Of a DNA stretch of 64,000 bases, positions 36,143 through 45,852 are shown piece after piece. Origin of the DNA: an uncultured Blautia sp. (lineage in GTDB: Bacteria; Bacillota; Clostridia; Lachnospirales; Lachnospiraceae); NCBI RefSeq assembly GCF_947654165.1, contig NZ_CANTKB010000011.1, positions 1 to 64,000 on the forward strand, given 5' to 3'. Positions within the stretch are counted from its first letter, which is position 1. Each line of letters starts with the position of its first letter. Made by a program: the position numbers and the translations under genes. The notes below the pieces were generated by a model. The model saw only the letters and a program-made list of their open reading frames with translations. It did not search any database and was not told where the DNA came from.

Positions 36143-36499
36143 TTAACCTTTTAATCGGCTTTCAATATCTGATGCACTATACAGTACATCTGTTACAATC
36201 ACTTTATCTCCCTGGATTACAAAAAAGACGGAATAATTATCTACCAACAATCTTCTCATCTCTTTGCTTCGTTCCGGCTCTGATTCCATAATACGGATTC
36301 TCTCAGCCATAGTATCCAATGTCAAAATAGCGTCTGCAATCCGGTTGTATTGATTCATTGCATTTTCCGGTGCCTGAAGGATATAAGCAATGTGATTATA
36401 TAACTGCTCCATATCAGCCAATGCTTCATTTGTAATCTCAACCGTATATTGTTTTATATCAATGATTCTCCCTGAATTTTGCAAACGCTTCCGCTGCAT
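36143..36499 (-). CDS. RelE/ParE-type toxin
   Basis: Up to 118 codons. YTVEITNEALADMEQLYNHI, then RRLLVDNYSVFFVIQGDKV and VTDVLYSASDIESRL are the ParE/RelE barrel pattern. The start is uncertain: the ATG at 36499 overlaps the antitoxin gene by 41 bases and would add about 16 residues; the natural product probably begins near the DIKQYTVEI segment right after the antitoxin stop, where GGGAG could drive a non-ATG start. Pairs with the RelB/DinJ gene upstream. RelE members cleave mRNA on ribosomes; ParE members poison gyrase; which one is not decidable. Confidence 0.82.
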   Translation of the reverse strand: MQRKRLQNSGRIIDIKQYTVEITNEALADMEQLYNHIAYILQAPENAMNQYNRIADAILTLDTMAERIRIMESEPERSKEMRRLLVDNYSVFFVIQGDKVIVTDVLYSASDIESRLKG

Positions 36500-36761
36500 T
36501 CTGCACTCTTCCTGTAGCTATATCATTGTAACCTTTTTCCAATTTTTGATGGATTTCCTCTACTGTCATGGCATCTGCATGAATTGATGCCGGTACTTTG
36601 GGTAAAGAAACAGAAAATGGGATTCCACCTGTAAGAGAAATTTGATTCAAATACATATTAATTGCTGTTGACATGGGAATACCTAACTGAGACAATACTT
36701 TTTCTGCCCGCTCTTTGACAGTTGGATTTATTCTTAAGTTCAAGGTTGCTGTTTTTTCCAT
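36459..36761 (-). CDS. RelB/DinJ-family antitoxin
   Basis: 100 residues. Ribbon-helix-helix start TATLNLRINPTVKERAEKVL, then GIPMSTAINMYLNQI and GGIPFSVSLP, the RelB/DinJ pattern. The ATG at 36761 follows GAGGAGGTG. Neutralises the toxin that overlaps its 3' end and represses the pair. A clear promoter sits upstream. Confidence 0.9.
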   Translation of the reverse strand: MEKTATLNLRINPTVKERAEKVLSQLGIPMSTAINMYLNQISLTGGIPFSVSLPKVPASIHADAMTVEEIHQKLEKGYNDIATGRVQNAAEAFAKFRENH

Positions 36762-36786
36762 AATCACACCTCCTCGTATTTCTTTT

Positions 36787-36815
36787 ATTGTAACGCTTTT
36801 GTCATTACAAATCAA
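36787..36815 (-). promoter_or_regulatory. promoter of the RelB/RelE pair
   Basis: Minus strand TTGATT (36810-36815), 17-base spacer, TACAAT (36787-36792), 25 bases before the antitoxin ATG. Confidence 0.72.
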
Positions 36816-36857
36816 TCAATATTTTGATATGAAAGTAAATCCACTCCCACATACCTT

Positions 36858-37915
36858 CTACCAATACACCACATAGGACTCCAACGGCTCATCCCCACGC
36901 TCAATGACCCAGGCTGCCAGCTTTTTGGCAATGTCATCCAGCATGGCAAAATCCAGATTTTCCGGTATATCGTCAGTAGCATTTAACACAGCAGATGCTT
37001 TCGGATCACTCACGCTGGCATCCTGGAAAAGAGAAACACTGCTCATATTTTCCTCACGAAATGCAGCCTCATCTCCTCCCACATCCCGTTCCGCATATGG
37101 AATCCCAAGACCACCGGCAAGACTTTTTCGCAAATCTGCTTCCGAATCTGCACCATAAACGATCACTGGCTGCTCTTTCCAGCCAGTGCATTTTAAGTTT
37201 ACCATGCGAATCTGTACATACTGCTTTTCTATATACGCAGACAATGCAGAAGAACCTTTTTTGTTGCTATCCTCTGTATAAAAAGCAGCGAATATAACAT
37301 CACAAGGCAGTTCACTGGACTTTGCCAGCCATTTAGCTGTTTGCAGCAGTGCTGCTAAATTGGGATTATCAAAACCTACACCCAAAACCACCGCCTTTGT
37401 GTGGTCTTTACCAGAAAGATAACCAATGATATTGTCCGCAGTTCCGTTTTTTTCATAATCAGCCGAATAGTTCTGTTTCCAGCTTCCCAGACCCGGAAGC
37501 TGCTGCAAACCTGTCCGTTGAAATTCCTCTACAAGCCAGTCTACGGCTGCCTGGTTTCCTTCACTGACCCCAGTGCTCCCCTGATATTGAGGTTTCGTCA
37601 ATTCCCGGATGCAAGTTTCTGTTGTTCCCTCCACTTCCCAGTCCATCTCATATTGCACCGGCTCCACATCTGCAGCCCAGAGTAATTCCACTTCCTTTTC
37701 CACATTTTTATATGTCTTTGGATTTGGCTTCTCTTTGGCTGTGTCCCCAAGCGTTTTTCCTCCTCAGCGACTGATTTTTCAGAAGAATCTGTTTCTTCAG
37801 AACAAGCTGCTTCCTCAGATAAAGTCCTTTTCTCAGTCTCACAACCTGTTGAAAACAGCACCGAAAGAGCCAGGAAACACCCTGCAAAAAAGTAGTATGT
37901 TTTTTCATAAAGCAC
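36858..37915 (-). pseudogene. M28-peptidase-like lipoprotein, frame broken at a short G run
   Basis: The N-terminal frame (37915 down to about 37745) has a signal peptide ending in the lipobox LFSTGC and a Glu/Ser-rich linker. At the G4 run 37745-37748 (C4 on the plus strand) the frame changes; one more G would continue DTAKEKPNPKTYKN and the peptidase-like domain. That domain is degenerate: the usual HxD zinc motif is GVGFDN and the Glu pair is YTEDSN, so it probably does not cleave peptides. It follows the ABC transporter genes and may be the solute-binding or regulatory part. Confidence 0.6.
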
Positions 37916-37918
37916 CTC

Positions 37919-38584
37919 CTACGCAAGCAATGCTCCATCCTTCAAACGCAGAACTTCATCCGCCTTATCTGCAATATCCAGGTCATGGGGCACGACAATC
38001 ACACAGTAGCCTTCCTCGTGAGCCAGACGCTGAAACAGGGAAAAAATAAGCTCGCTGTTCTCGGTATCCAGGTTTCCTGTTGGCTCGTCGGCAAGAAGAA
38101 TACGGGCGTCAGAAACCAGTGCCCTTGCAATCGCCCCCCTCTGCTGCTCCCCGCCGGAAAGCATGGCCTGAAGCCTCTTATAATAAGAGCTGTCCAGTCC
38201 AACTTCTTTTAATTTCTCATGGACAATGGTTTCTGCTTCCCTTGGTTTTATTCCCCTGAGAAGCATGGGATAGGTAACATTTTCTTCCACAGTCAGCAAC
38301 GGAAACAGGTTATAATTCTGGCAGATCAGGGAGATGGCTTTTAAACGGTAGTTGTCTCGGTTGCACTGTGCGGTACTCTTTCCATCATAGAGGATCTGCC
38401 CTTCTGTTGGCAGATCCAGACCAGCCAGCAAAGACAAAAATGTGGTTTTGCCACAGCCACTTTTGCCAACAATCGCATAGAATTTTCCAGCCTGAAAATC
38501 AAAATCAATGCCCTTTACAGCATGTACTTTCTGATATTTGCTTTGATAAACATAATGCACATTTTTTGCCTGTAAAATACCCAT
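37919..38584 (-). CDS. ABC transporter ATPase, MacB/LolD type
   Basis: 221 residues. Walker A GKSGCGKTT near 38, Q loop near 85, signature LSGGEQQRGAIARAL near 140, Walker B ILLADEPTGNLD near 163. The D-loop TGNLDTENSE is typical of partners of FtsX-like permeases (lipoprotein or peptide export, bacitracin resistance). AAGGAG gives the start at 38584. Four bases after the permease stop. Confidence 0.92.
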   Translation of the reverse strand: MGILQAKNVHYVYQSKYQKVHAVKGIDFDFQAGKFYAIVGKSGCGKTTFLSLLAGLDLPTEGQILYDGKSTAQCNRDNYRLKAISLICQNYNLFPLLTVEENVTYPMLLRGIKPREAETIVHEKLKEVGLDSSYYKRLQAMLSGGEQQRGAIARALVSDARILLADEPTGNLDTENSELIFSLFQRLAHEEGYCVIVVPHDLDIADKADEVLRLKDGALLA

Positions 38585-38588
38585 AATA

Positions 38589-39857
38589 CTACTCCTTATC
38601 ACGTAGAATATCCATCACGTTTACGCCCACGGTAAGCATCACCGCAGCAGCAGCCCCCAAGCTATAACATAGAAGAATCACAGCACAAATGGCTGCATGG
38701 AACCGTTCTGCCTCCATAAAGGCCATTGCTGCTGCCCCCAGTGTCACACCACCAAGACAGAATATAAACTGCTCCAGCAATGCTTTCAGGGTAATCTTCA
38801 TCCTGCTTTCTCCCAGCATCCTCATAACCGCATACTCCGGTTTCCGCCCCCGGACCTGCAGAAAACTGATGAAGAAACCAATAGCAGTAATCATCAGGAA
38901 GAAAAACAGGTAAGAGCCCTCCAGCTGGGCAAGGTTGCTTTCAATAGGGCCAACGGCTTCCTTCAGAATACGGTCATCCATGCGGATCTGGAAAAGCTCA
39001 CTGCTCTCACTGCTAAGAAGGCCATTCTCTATCATCCCAGCCTTTATGTTCTCTAACTGCTGGTTATCCTTGACTGTAAAATAGATTTCATCCATGCAAA
39101 ATCCCCATTCATAATAAGCCCCATTCTGTTTGTGCACCTGATTGGCAGTTTCCACAAGTTCTTTCATGGTTTTCAGCGGCATTCCACCGGAAATCCCTGT
39201 GATTTTACCAGGGTACGTGCCTACCACTTTCAGATGAAAAATGCCTTCTACTTTGTTTTGCCCTACCCAGACACTTGCAAGAAACGGAGCCGTATCTCCC
39301 AGGCCATACCCCCAGTCTTCCGAAAGGATGCAGATGCGTTCCCCGCCCTCCAGGCAGCTTTCATCATACCCCTCCAGCCACTGGATATCCTCCCTGATAC
39401 GGACCAGCTCATCCTCTGCCTGAAAGGTATTATATGCCTTCATAGAGCCTTCCATACCGCCACTGTCCCTGGCTTCAAACTGGAAAAGTAGGGACTGGAA
39501 ACCAATATTTTCCCTCAGTTCAGATGGATTATCTCCAGTCTTTTCTTCCAGAACTGCTTTAGGAAATGTGCGGATTTTAAAATTACTTTTGGCATAGCAT
39601 TGTCTGAAATATCCGCTTTCCTCCATTTCTTTCCATAGGTTTCCGGGAATCAGCGGAACAGCCTTTGTCTTGTTGCTGATGATACTGCCTGTCACTGTAA
39701 TACCGTCATAGGTTTCCTCAAGCCTCTTACGGGTATTGTCAATGAGGCCAGGGTAAAAAAGCATAAATACGGTCATCATCATGGTAGAAACCACCACCAG
39801 CAGACAGGCGGCTTTCCTTCTCATTGCCATACGCCAGATATAAGAAAACGTCTTCAA
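38589..39857 (-). CDS. FtsX-like ABC permease (small subunit)
   Basis: About 422 residues. One N-terminal membrane segment near residue 20-40, a large extracytoplasmic domain, then three segments in the last 130 residues, with RGRKPEYAVMRMLGESRMK in the conserved FtsX coupling loop. The start is probably the TTG at 39857, which has GGGGG seven bases upstream and begins right after the stop of the large permease; an ATG at 39938 would overlap that gene by 70 bases. Confidence 0.82.
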   Translation of the reverse strand: MKTFSYIWRMAMRRKAACLLVVVSTMMMTVFMLFYPGLIDNTRKRLEETYDGITVTGSIISNKTKAVPLIPGNLWKEMEESGYFRQCYAKSNFKIRTFPKAVLEEKTGDNPSELRENIGFQSLLFQFEARDSGGMEGSMKAYNTFQAEDELVRIREDIQWLEGYDESCLEGGERICILSEDWGYGLGDTAPFLASVWVGQNKVEGIFHLKVVGTYPGKITGISGGMPLKTMKELVETANQVHKQNGAYYEWGFCMDEIYFTVKDNQQLENIKAGMIENGLLSSESSELFQIRMDDRILKEAVGPIESNLAQLEGSYLFFFLMITAIGFFISFLQVRGRKPEYAVMRMLGESRMKITLKALLEQFIFCLGGVTLGAAAMAFMEAERFHAAICAVILLCYSLGAAAAVMLTVGVNVMDILRDKE

Positions 39858-39868
39858 TTCAACACCCC

Positions 39869-41877
39869 CTAGCCTTTTCCCTTGGGAAGCAGCTCCCTTG
39901 GTTCTTTGTTGATATCCATTGCTGCAAATCCCAGCCAAAACAAAGGATATAGCAGTGTGGCACTACAGGCCCCCAGTGTTGCCAAAGGGTCTGCCTGGAT
40001 TCTGATGTCTGCCTCCTGCTCTGCAAACCCGGACATATCATACGCCCCTGTCATGTCCGTCTCAAGCTCTTCCAGGTTTTCTTCCATGATTCTCGTTCCC
40101 GCCAGATTAGTCACACCACATCCAAGGATTCCTCCTGCCGCTGCCCCCAGAACCGTCAGAACCAAAGCACAATGCAGTACCGCCAAAACAGCCTGTTTTT
40201 TCGTTCCACCAAGCAAACGGAAGATTCCTACCGTCTGCCTCTGGTTCTGCCAGAAAAAATATGCCACCAGGATACAGACAATCAAGAGAAGCACCGAAGA
40301 AAGAAGCAGCAGCTTTGCCGTGCTGTTCATAGAATGAAGCCCGGATTCCACTGCACTGTAGCCCTGGTCATAAAAGGTAAATTTCGGCTCATAACGCCCT
40401 TCTTTCCTTTCGGTCAGCCCTTTCTCTTCCATATCTTCCAGAAAATTCTCCACCATTCCATTTTTCAGCTTCACACTGAAAGTAGAGCCATGGATCAGAA
40501 GTTCTTCTGGTTTTCTTTCTTCAGAAATGGATTTGGCGGGAATATAAATGTTATAAGGCAGTATTTCCAGTGTATTGGGAGCAAGTTCCGCATTCCCAGC
40601 GGTAGGATACATGGAATAAATGCCCACGATTTCATATTCCCCTTCTTCTACGAAAGGTGTTTCTTCTGCATCATAAATGGGCTGGTGGCCAAGATTCCAG
40701 GCAGCATCATCTGGGATATACTCACTTTCAAACAGTTTCATATCCAGTTTGTCCCCTATCTTCCATTTTTGATTTTTTACCATATCTTCACTGACCAGGC
40801 AGACGTTTGCACCTTTTTTGTATTCCTCCTGGGTAATGAGCCTTCCCTCAGTCAGAGCAGCACCTCCAAGATGAAAGGCAGGGACAGAGGTGACGTCATT
40901 GGTTGCAACTACGTTGTGGGTGTACGACTGTACACTTGTGTCTTGCCAGATGTTTTCAAAATAAGCTTTCAACTTCGGGTCTTTCTCCACATCTTCCATC
41001 CGTTGAATTGGAAAAGGTGAATCACTTTCCTCGTATTCTCGACTCTCCCTGGAACCATCATAGGTCAGCCGGATAGACTGATAATCCTGAACCGGTGTGG
41101 CAAACTCAAACTCATCATCAAATAACCCTGTATCATGAGATTTCCAAGTTCCTAATTCCCCTATCCACATCCAGGACGGATGAAATTGGAGAATCCCAAT
41201 ATATTCCACATCCGGGTATAGAATCAGTTTGTCTGTATCATCGGTTTGATTCAGTTCTTTGATCTCGTTCTCATGGGCAGCCCACTCCTCCTCGTTAAAA
41301 CCAAAATCGTTATATGCCAGATGATCTGGATAGTCTGCAAAACCTGCTGCGTCATCCAGAACATTCAGACAGAAGAATTCCCTTCTAAAATTGTATAGAT
41401 CATCCGGGATATAGTCCAATATAACCGGTTTCGATGCCTGAATCTTAAATCGGATAACATTGTTGCTTCTCATCGCCCAGTTATCAATATCTTCCCCTCC
41501 CCCTTGTATAATCGGACTGTACCACATAGCTGGATGTCCTTCTATATAAGCACCATAATGGCTGCGAAGATCATAACTTTCCACTGCTCCACTGTCAAGA
41601 ATATCACGAATATCATACCCTTTCACCCCAACCGCCTGATAGCCAATGTGTTCCTCACTGTTGGGTTTCACCAGTTCCCCGTATTTGTCCACCTCTCCGT
41701 AAATTTCTGTAACCGCTAAGGTAGAAAAAGTCTCTTCTGAAATTTTCAGGTTTTGGATACTGTTCTGGTACAGATTGACGCTTGTGACAAAAAAGGCAGT
41801 TGCAGCAAACAAAAGCAACAGATACAGAATTGTTTTTTTGCTGCGATTCGTTTGCTTAAAAAAATTTTGTGATGCAT
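39869..41877 (-). pseudogene. FtsX-like ABC permease (large subunit), N-terminal frame broken at a T7 run
   Basis: The body (650 codons) has a first membrane segment (LLLFAATAFFVTSVNLYQN), a 500-residue extracytoplasmic part and three C-terminal segments with GIFRLLGGTKKQAVLAVL as the coupling loop. No normal start exists in this frame. The ATG at 41877 has an AAAGGGGG site and encodes MHHKIF, then hits the T7 run (A7 on the plus strand, 41858-41864); one more T would give FKQTNRSKKTILYLLLLF and join the body. Otherwise intact, so the system is either switched off or the run is misread. Confidence 0.7.
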
Positions 41878-41936
41878 GGCGTGCCCCCTTTCTTTTTGAA
41901 AAATCATTTATAAAAATCTACACATGATTTCCAGTC

Positions 41937-42062
41937 TCAAAGAACCATTTTGCAATCCTCTTGACGCACTATATATTCATCTATATTCTTGGGTTTCTCA
42001 CCACAATAATGACTCTGCTCTTTTTTCTTAAATTCTCTTCCGCATTTTGGGCATTTCCACAT
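41937..42062 (-). pseudogene. zinc-ribbon N-terminal remnant of a DUF1801 protein
   Basis: 41 codons: MWKCPKCGREFKKKEQSHYC and then GEKPKNIDEYI, the zinc-ribbon head found on some DUF1801 (iron-chaperone-like) proteins. The DUF1801 domain itself is missing; the frame ends about ten residues later. The four cysteines and one His are intact, so a tiny zinc peptide may still be made. It lies between the ABC operon and hsdR, at the edge of the restriction island. Confidence 0.55.
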
Positions 42063-42122
42063 TGTTGTTTTCTCATCCTCCTGCTGTTTTTTTAATTGTT
42101 CTGGTTTTTCTTTTCATTTCTT

Positions 42123-45100
42123 CTACGCTGCCGCATTGGCATTGATTGTATCTATAACTTTCCTGATTCCCAGCCATATGCTCAAATCAGTAAATACCTC
42201 AGCCACACTTCCGCGATCCGTAAATGGTGATTCCTGAAGAACAGAAAAATCTTTCATCATTCCATTATGAACAATATATTCCACAATCTGATTCACAAAG
42301 TAAATCTGCCTGCTATCAAGACTTGTATTTGTCAGGTACTCCGAAAATGCTTCTTTGGCAGCATTCATATCCAATCCTACAATTTCACGGACAAATTCAC
42401 CAAGTGGTTTGGTTCCAACCTCCTGTTCATAATCTTGCTTTGTACCTACTTCATGCCATAGTACCTCTTCTAATGCTGCAACATCTGTAGTTGTCAAAGG
42501 TTGATTTGTCTTTAGTTTTGCAATTGCAATATTATCCTGGTGCTGTCTGATATAATACTCTGCCTTTGCCTTGTAATTCTTTAGTTCATCGTTTTCAAGT
42601 TCAGATTCATTCCATTCTATTGAGAGTAATTCATCTGTAAAATTTGTTACATATTTAACCTTTCCTCCAGGAATGTACTTCATCAAATCACGAAGTCTTT
42701 CTCTGATTTCTTCAAATTCATTAATTCCAGCATTATTCACATAGTCCGTATTCAAAATTTTATGAATCAAGTCTGACTGTGCCTGAATTTCAGGGATGTT
42801 AGCCACACTTGCAATTCCAGCTACTTTTTTATACAAATCTGTACGAGCTTTTGAATACTTCTTTCCAATTAAGTAAGCCAGTTCAATTCCATACATAAGT
42901 GCATCAAAGCGAACTGCACTTGCTTCATCTCCATCCGGCAAAATTAAAGGTGCAACTTCTTCCCTTACAATTAAGGTATCCTCATAGGTAAGAGCATTAT
43001 AATTTGATTCCAAAGAATACAACTCCACATACTTTAGATGCTGACGCACAGCAAAATTATCCCTTGGTAATTCCTTTACTTTCTCACTCATTTGTTTTAC
43101 CAATGCATTACGATATGCAATAAGCCTATCAATCTGATATTCTATATCTTGTAATTTATAGGAAATCTCAAATTTCAAATTAAAGATTGCCCCTTGAAGT
43201 GCCATCATATTTGCTGTTGCTTTTCCTTTATTCATTCGAAAAAATTCAAAGTTTCCGCAGAAATCAAAAATATAGAATTTCTGTTTATCTTCCCCATCAA
43301 GCAAGTTAGGACAGAGTCTTGTACCACGTCCAATCATCTGCCAGAATTTTGCTTTACTCATGACCTTTTTAAAAAATACTAAGTTCAGAACTTCCGGCAC
43401 ATCAACACCCGTATCTAACATGTCTACTGAAATTGCAATCCGAGGCATCTTTTTGGGGGCAGAGAACTCATCAATGGCACTCTGTGCATAGGTCATATAA
43501 TTATCGATTACTTTTGCATAATCCGGAAGATGTGGATACTCCCTGTTAAACACTTCTAATATTTTCTCTGCATGATCATGATTCTTTGCGAATATAATCG
43601 TTTTCCCAAGCTTCTGTCCGTAATCAATCTTAATTCCATCAGTCATCAATATATTTAGAACCTGTCTGATAGTATCTTCATTGAAAATCCATGTATTCAG
43701 AGCTGACGATCCTATTGCTTCCGGCAAATGGCCATGTTCATCCTCAAAAGTTTCCTCATAAGCACTCTTGTCTTCTTCTGATAAATCATCATATACAATT
43801 CCCTGCTCTATAAACTTCAGTTTTGATTCAACAGAAACATAATCAACAAGATAGCCATCTTTTACAGCCTGTGCTAAATCATACCCATATGTAGGAACAC
43901 CGTTCTCTAATTCAAAGACTTCATAAGTATTTTTATCAATTTCATCTTTTGGTGTTGCTGTAAGGCCAATCAACGGAGCATCAAAATAGGAAAAGATATC
44001 TCTGTACTTGTTATAAATAGATCTGTGAGCCTCATCGCATATCACAAGGTCAAAATGTCCACATGTAAATAGTTTTCCTTCATGATCGCTTACCGCATCA
44101 ATACAATTCATCATGGTCTGATAGGTAGAAAAAACACAATGAGCATTGTAATGATCCTTTTCTTCAACAAGATTGGTACATGATAGATTCGGCAGCATAT
44201 TCACAAAACTTCTTTTCGCCTGTGTAACAAGTGAATTTCTATCAGCAAGAAAAAGAATATTCTTTACCCAGCCGGCTTTTAACAAGCAATCACACAACGC
44301 AATTACCGTTCTTGTCTTTCCGGAGCCTGTTGCCATAACAAGTAATGCTTTCCTGCGATTCTTTTCATCCAAACTGTTGCACACCGCTTTAATAGCAGCT
44401 TCCTGGTAATACCGCCCAGCAATGTTTTTATCCACCATAACATGTTTCAAACTTGTTCTCGTCGTTAATAAATTGAACCATTTTTCCAAGTCTCTTTTTG
44501 AATAAATCACCGAACATTTTCTCTCAGGATATTGCCCATCAATAATATGTGTTTCAAACCCATTTGTAAGAAAAATAACTGGTCTTCTTTTATATTTTTG
44601 TTCCAGTAAATCAGCATAAAGTTTCGCCTGCTGCCTTCCCTTGGAAACATCCACACAAGTTCTTTTCGCTTCAATAACCGCCAATGGGCGATGCATGTTA
44701 TCATAAAGGACATAATCCGCAAATCCTCTCTCTGATTTATTTGGCATTCCAGGAAGTTCTACTTCATTCATCCAGTCCTTTCCTTCCACCCATCCTGCGT
44801 CTATCAACATAGAATCAATGTATAATTTTCTGGTTTTATATTCTGTTAAATCAAGTGGTTTCGGAACATAGGTCTGCTGTTGTTCCTGTCTGCGTGCAGA
44901 TAATTCTTCTTTCAAAAAAGCATTTTCTTCCATTAATTTCTGTAAATCTAGTTCTTGTTTTGCAGACTTTTCCTGCTCTTTTTCCAATTCTGCTTTTGTG
45001 GCATTGGCTGCCTCTTTTGATTCTCTTGCTTTCTCAATTCGAGAAGAAATGGCTGTTTTGTCAAAAGAATGCTCTTCATACTGCTCCGAATAACAGTACG

Positions 45101-45467
45101 AAATAAAATCCAAATATATAAATAAATTTTCAAGACAGAGCATCGCTTCGTCTCTTCCTAATTTCTTATTACTGTGGGCTACATTGTTTCCACATCTCCT
45201 TATATAATCCATACGTTTCCACAAATCCGCCCCCACAATCTGCCTGTATTCTTCTGCATTCATAAGACTTTGCAGATTATCTTGATACGGCATTTCCAGC
45301 TCTGAATCTACAGAATACATCCATTTTATTGCAAACTCCATTGCACGTCGGCTATTAAGAATACTAGCCTCTGGATCCATAAGAATAATCTTCTCAGCTG
45401 ATATGGCTACATCTGCAAATCTGGAAAATTTTGGTTCTTTTTTTAAATAGTCAAAATTTGTTCGCAT
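42123..45467 (-). CDS. hsdR: type I restriction enzyme, motor/nuclease subunit HsdR
   Basis: 1114 residues. Order: N-terminal DUF4145-like helical domain (LDPEASILNSRRAMEFA type, about 20-130), a coiled coil (150-210), the HsdR nuclease domain with FADYVLYDNMHRPLAVIEAKR near 250, helicase motif I ATGSGKT near 370, DEAH box CDEAHRS near 460, motif III LTATP, motif VI QMIGRGTRL near 710 and an EcoEI-type C-terminal domain. Cuts unmodified DNA after translocation, using HsdS for recognition. The ATG at 45467 follows GGGGAGG. It is separated from hsdS1 by array B. Confidence 0.94.
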   Translation of the reverse strand: MRTNFDYLKKEPKFSRFADVAISAEKIILMDPEASILNSRRAMEFAIKWMYSVDSELEMPYQDNLQSLMNAEEYRQIVGADLWKRMDYIRRCGNNVAHSNKKLGRDEAMLCLENLFIYLDFISYCYSEQYEEHSFDKTAISSRIEKARESKEAANATKAELEKEQEKSAKQELDLQKLMEENAFLKEELSARRQEQQQTYVPKPLDLTEYKTRKLYIDSMLIDAGWVEGKDWMNEVELPGMPNKSERGFADYVLYDNMHRPLAVIEAKRTCVDVSKGRQQAKLYADLLEQKYKRRPVIFLTNGFETHIIDGQYPERKCSVIYSKRDLEKWFNLLTTRTSLKHVMVDKNIAGRYYQEAAIKAVCNSLDEKNRRKALLVMATGSGKTRTVIALCDCLLKAGWVKNILFLADRNSLVTQAKRSFVNMLPNLSCTNLVEEKDHYNAHCVFSTYQTMMNCIDAVSDHEGKLFTCGHFDLVICDEAHRSIYNKYRDIFSYFDAPLIGLTATPKDEIDKNTYEVFELENGVPTYGYDLAQAVKDGYLVDYVSVESKLKFIEQGIVYDDLSEEDKSAYEETFEDEHGHLPEAIGSSALNTWIFNEDTIRQVLNILMTDGIKIDYGQKLGKTIIFAKNHDHAEKILEVFNREYPHLPDYAKVIDNYMTYAQSAIDEFSAPKKMPRIAISVDMLDTGVDVPEVLNLVFFKKVMSKAKFWQMIGRGTRLCPNLLDGEDKQKFYIFDFCGNFEFFRMNKGKATANMMALQGAIFNLKFEISYKLQDIEYQIDRLIAYRNALVKQMSEKVKELPRDNFAVRQHLKYVELYSLESNYNALTYEDTLIVREEVAPLILPDGDEASAVRFDALMYGIELAYLIGKKYSKARTDLYKKVAGIASVANIPEIQAQSDLIHKILNTDYVNNAGINEFEEIRERLRDLMKYIPGGKVKYVTNFTDELLSIEWNESELENDELKNYKAKAEYYIRQHQDNIAIAKLKTNQPLTTTDVAALEEVLWHEVGTKQDYEQEVGTKPLGEFVREIVGLDMNAAKEAFSEYLTNTSLDSRQIYFVNQIVEYIVHNGMMKDFSVLQESPFTDRGSVAEVFTDLSIWLGIRKVIDTINANAAA

Positions 45468-45535
45468 ATAGCACCTCCCCATAACATTATCCTTTAGTGA
45501 TAGTGAGTATAATAATCCATTGATTACCATGAAAT

Positions 45536-45852
45536 CTAGGTATAGTAAGTAGGATTTCAAAGTTTCTTTCAAACAGCCTACTTTTTTCCTGCTCAAATAG
45601 GTGAATTTTTAATATTTCTACTTTGCAGCCTATATTTTATTATCTCATTTAGGTAGGTTTCCGCATTTTTTCTATTTGAGCCTACTTTCGTACAGTCAAT
45701 TATCGGCTGAAATCTAACTTTATCGTTTTTCCACCTACTTGCACAACCAAAACATAGGCTTTGGAGGACTTTTTTCTCTTTCCCACCTATTCACGTTGAA
45801 TGTTTGTAGGTGATATTCTAAAATTTTTGAAAATCAACCTACTTTACCTACT
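45536..45852. repeat. array B: alternating inverted TAGG(T/C) repeats
   Basis: About twelve half sites of the same type as array A, mostly alternating in strand. Plus-strand sites lie near 45537, 45549, 45598, 45650, 45754 and 45806; minus-strand sites near 45585, 45627, 45680, 45732, 45784, 45837 and 45846. CACCTA (45784) pairs with TAGGTG (45806) and GTAGGTGAT (45805) with ATCAACCTAC (45833). It fills the gap between hsdS1 and hsdR and supplies the hsdS1 stop codon. No gene otherwise in 45468-45847. Confidence 0.72.

Noticed and set aside
40172..41020. 282-codon plus-strand open frame inside the large permease gene
   Set aside because: Antisense shadow of the permease with composition unlike the neighbours and no start signal.
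26717..45852. CRISPR array for the two repeat arrays
   Set aside because: The repeats are short half sites in alternating orientation with irregular spacing and variable sequence, and there are no cas genes in the window.
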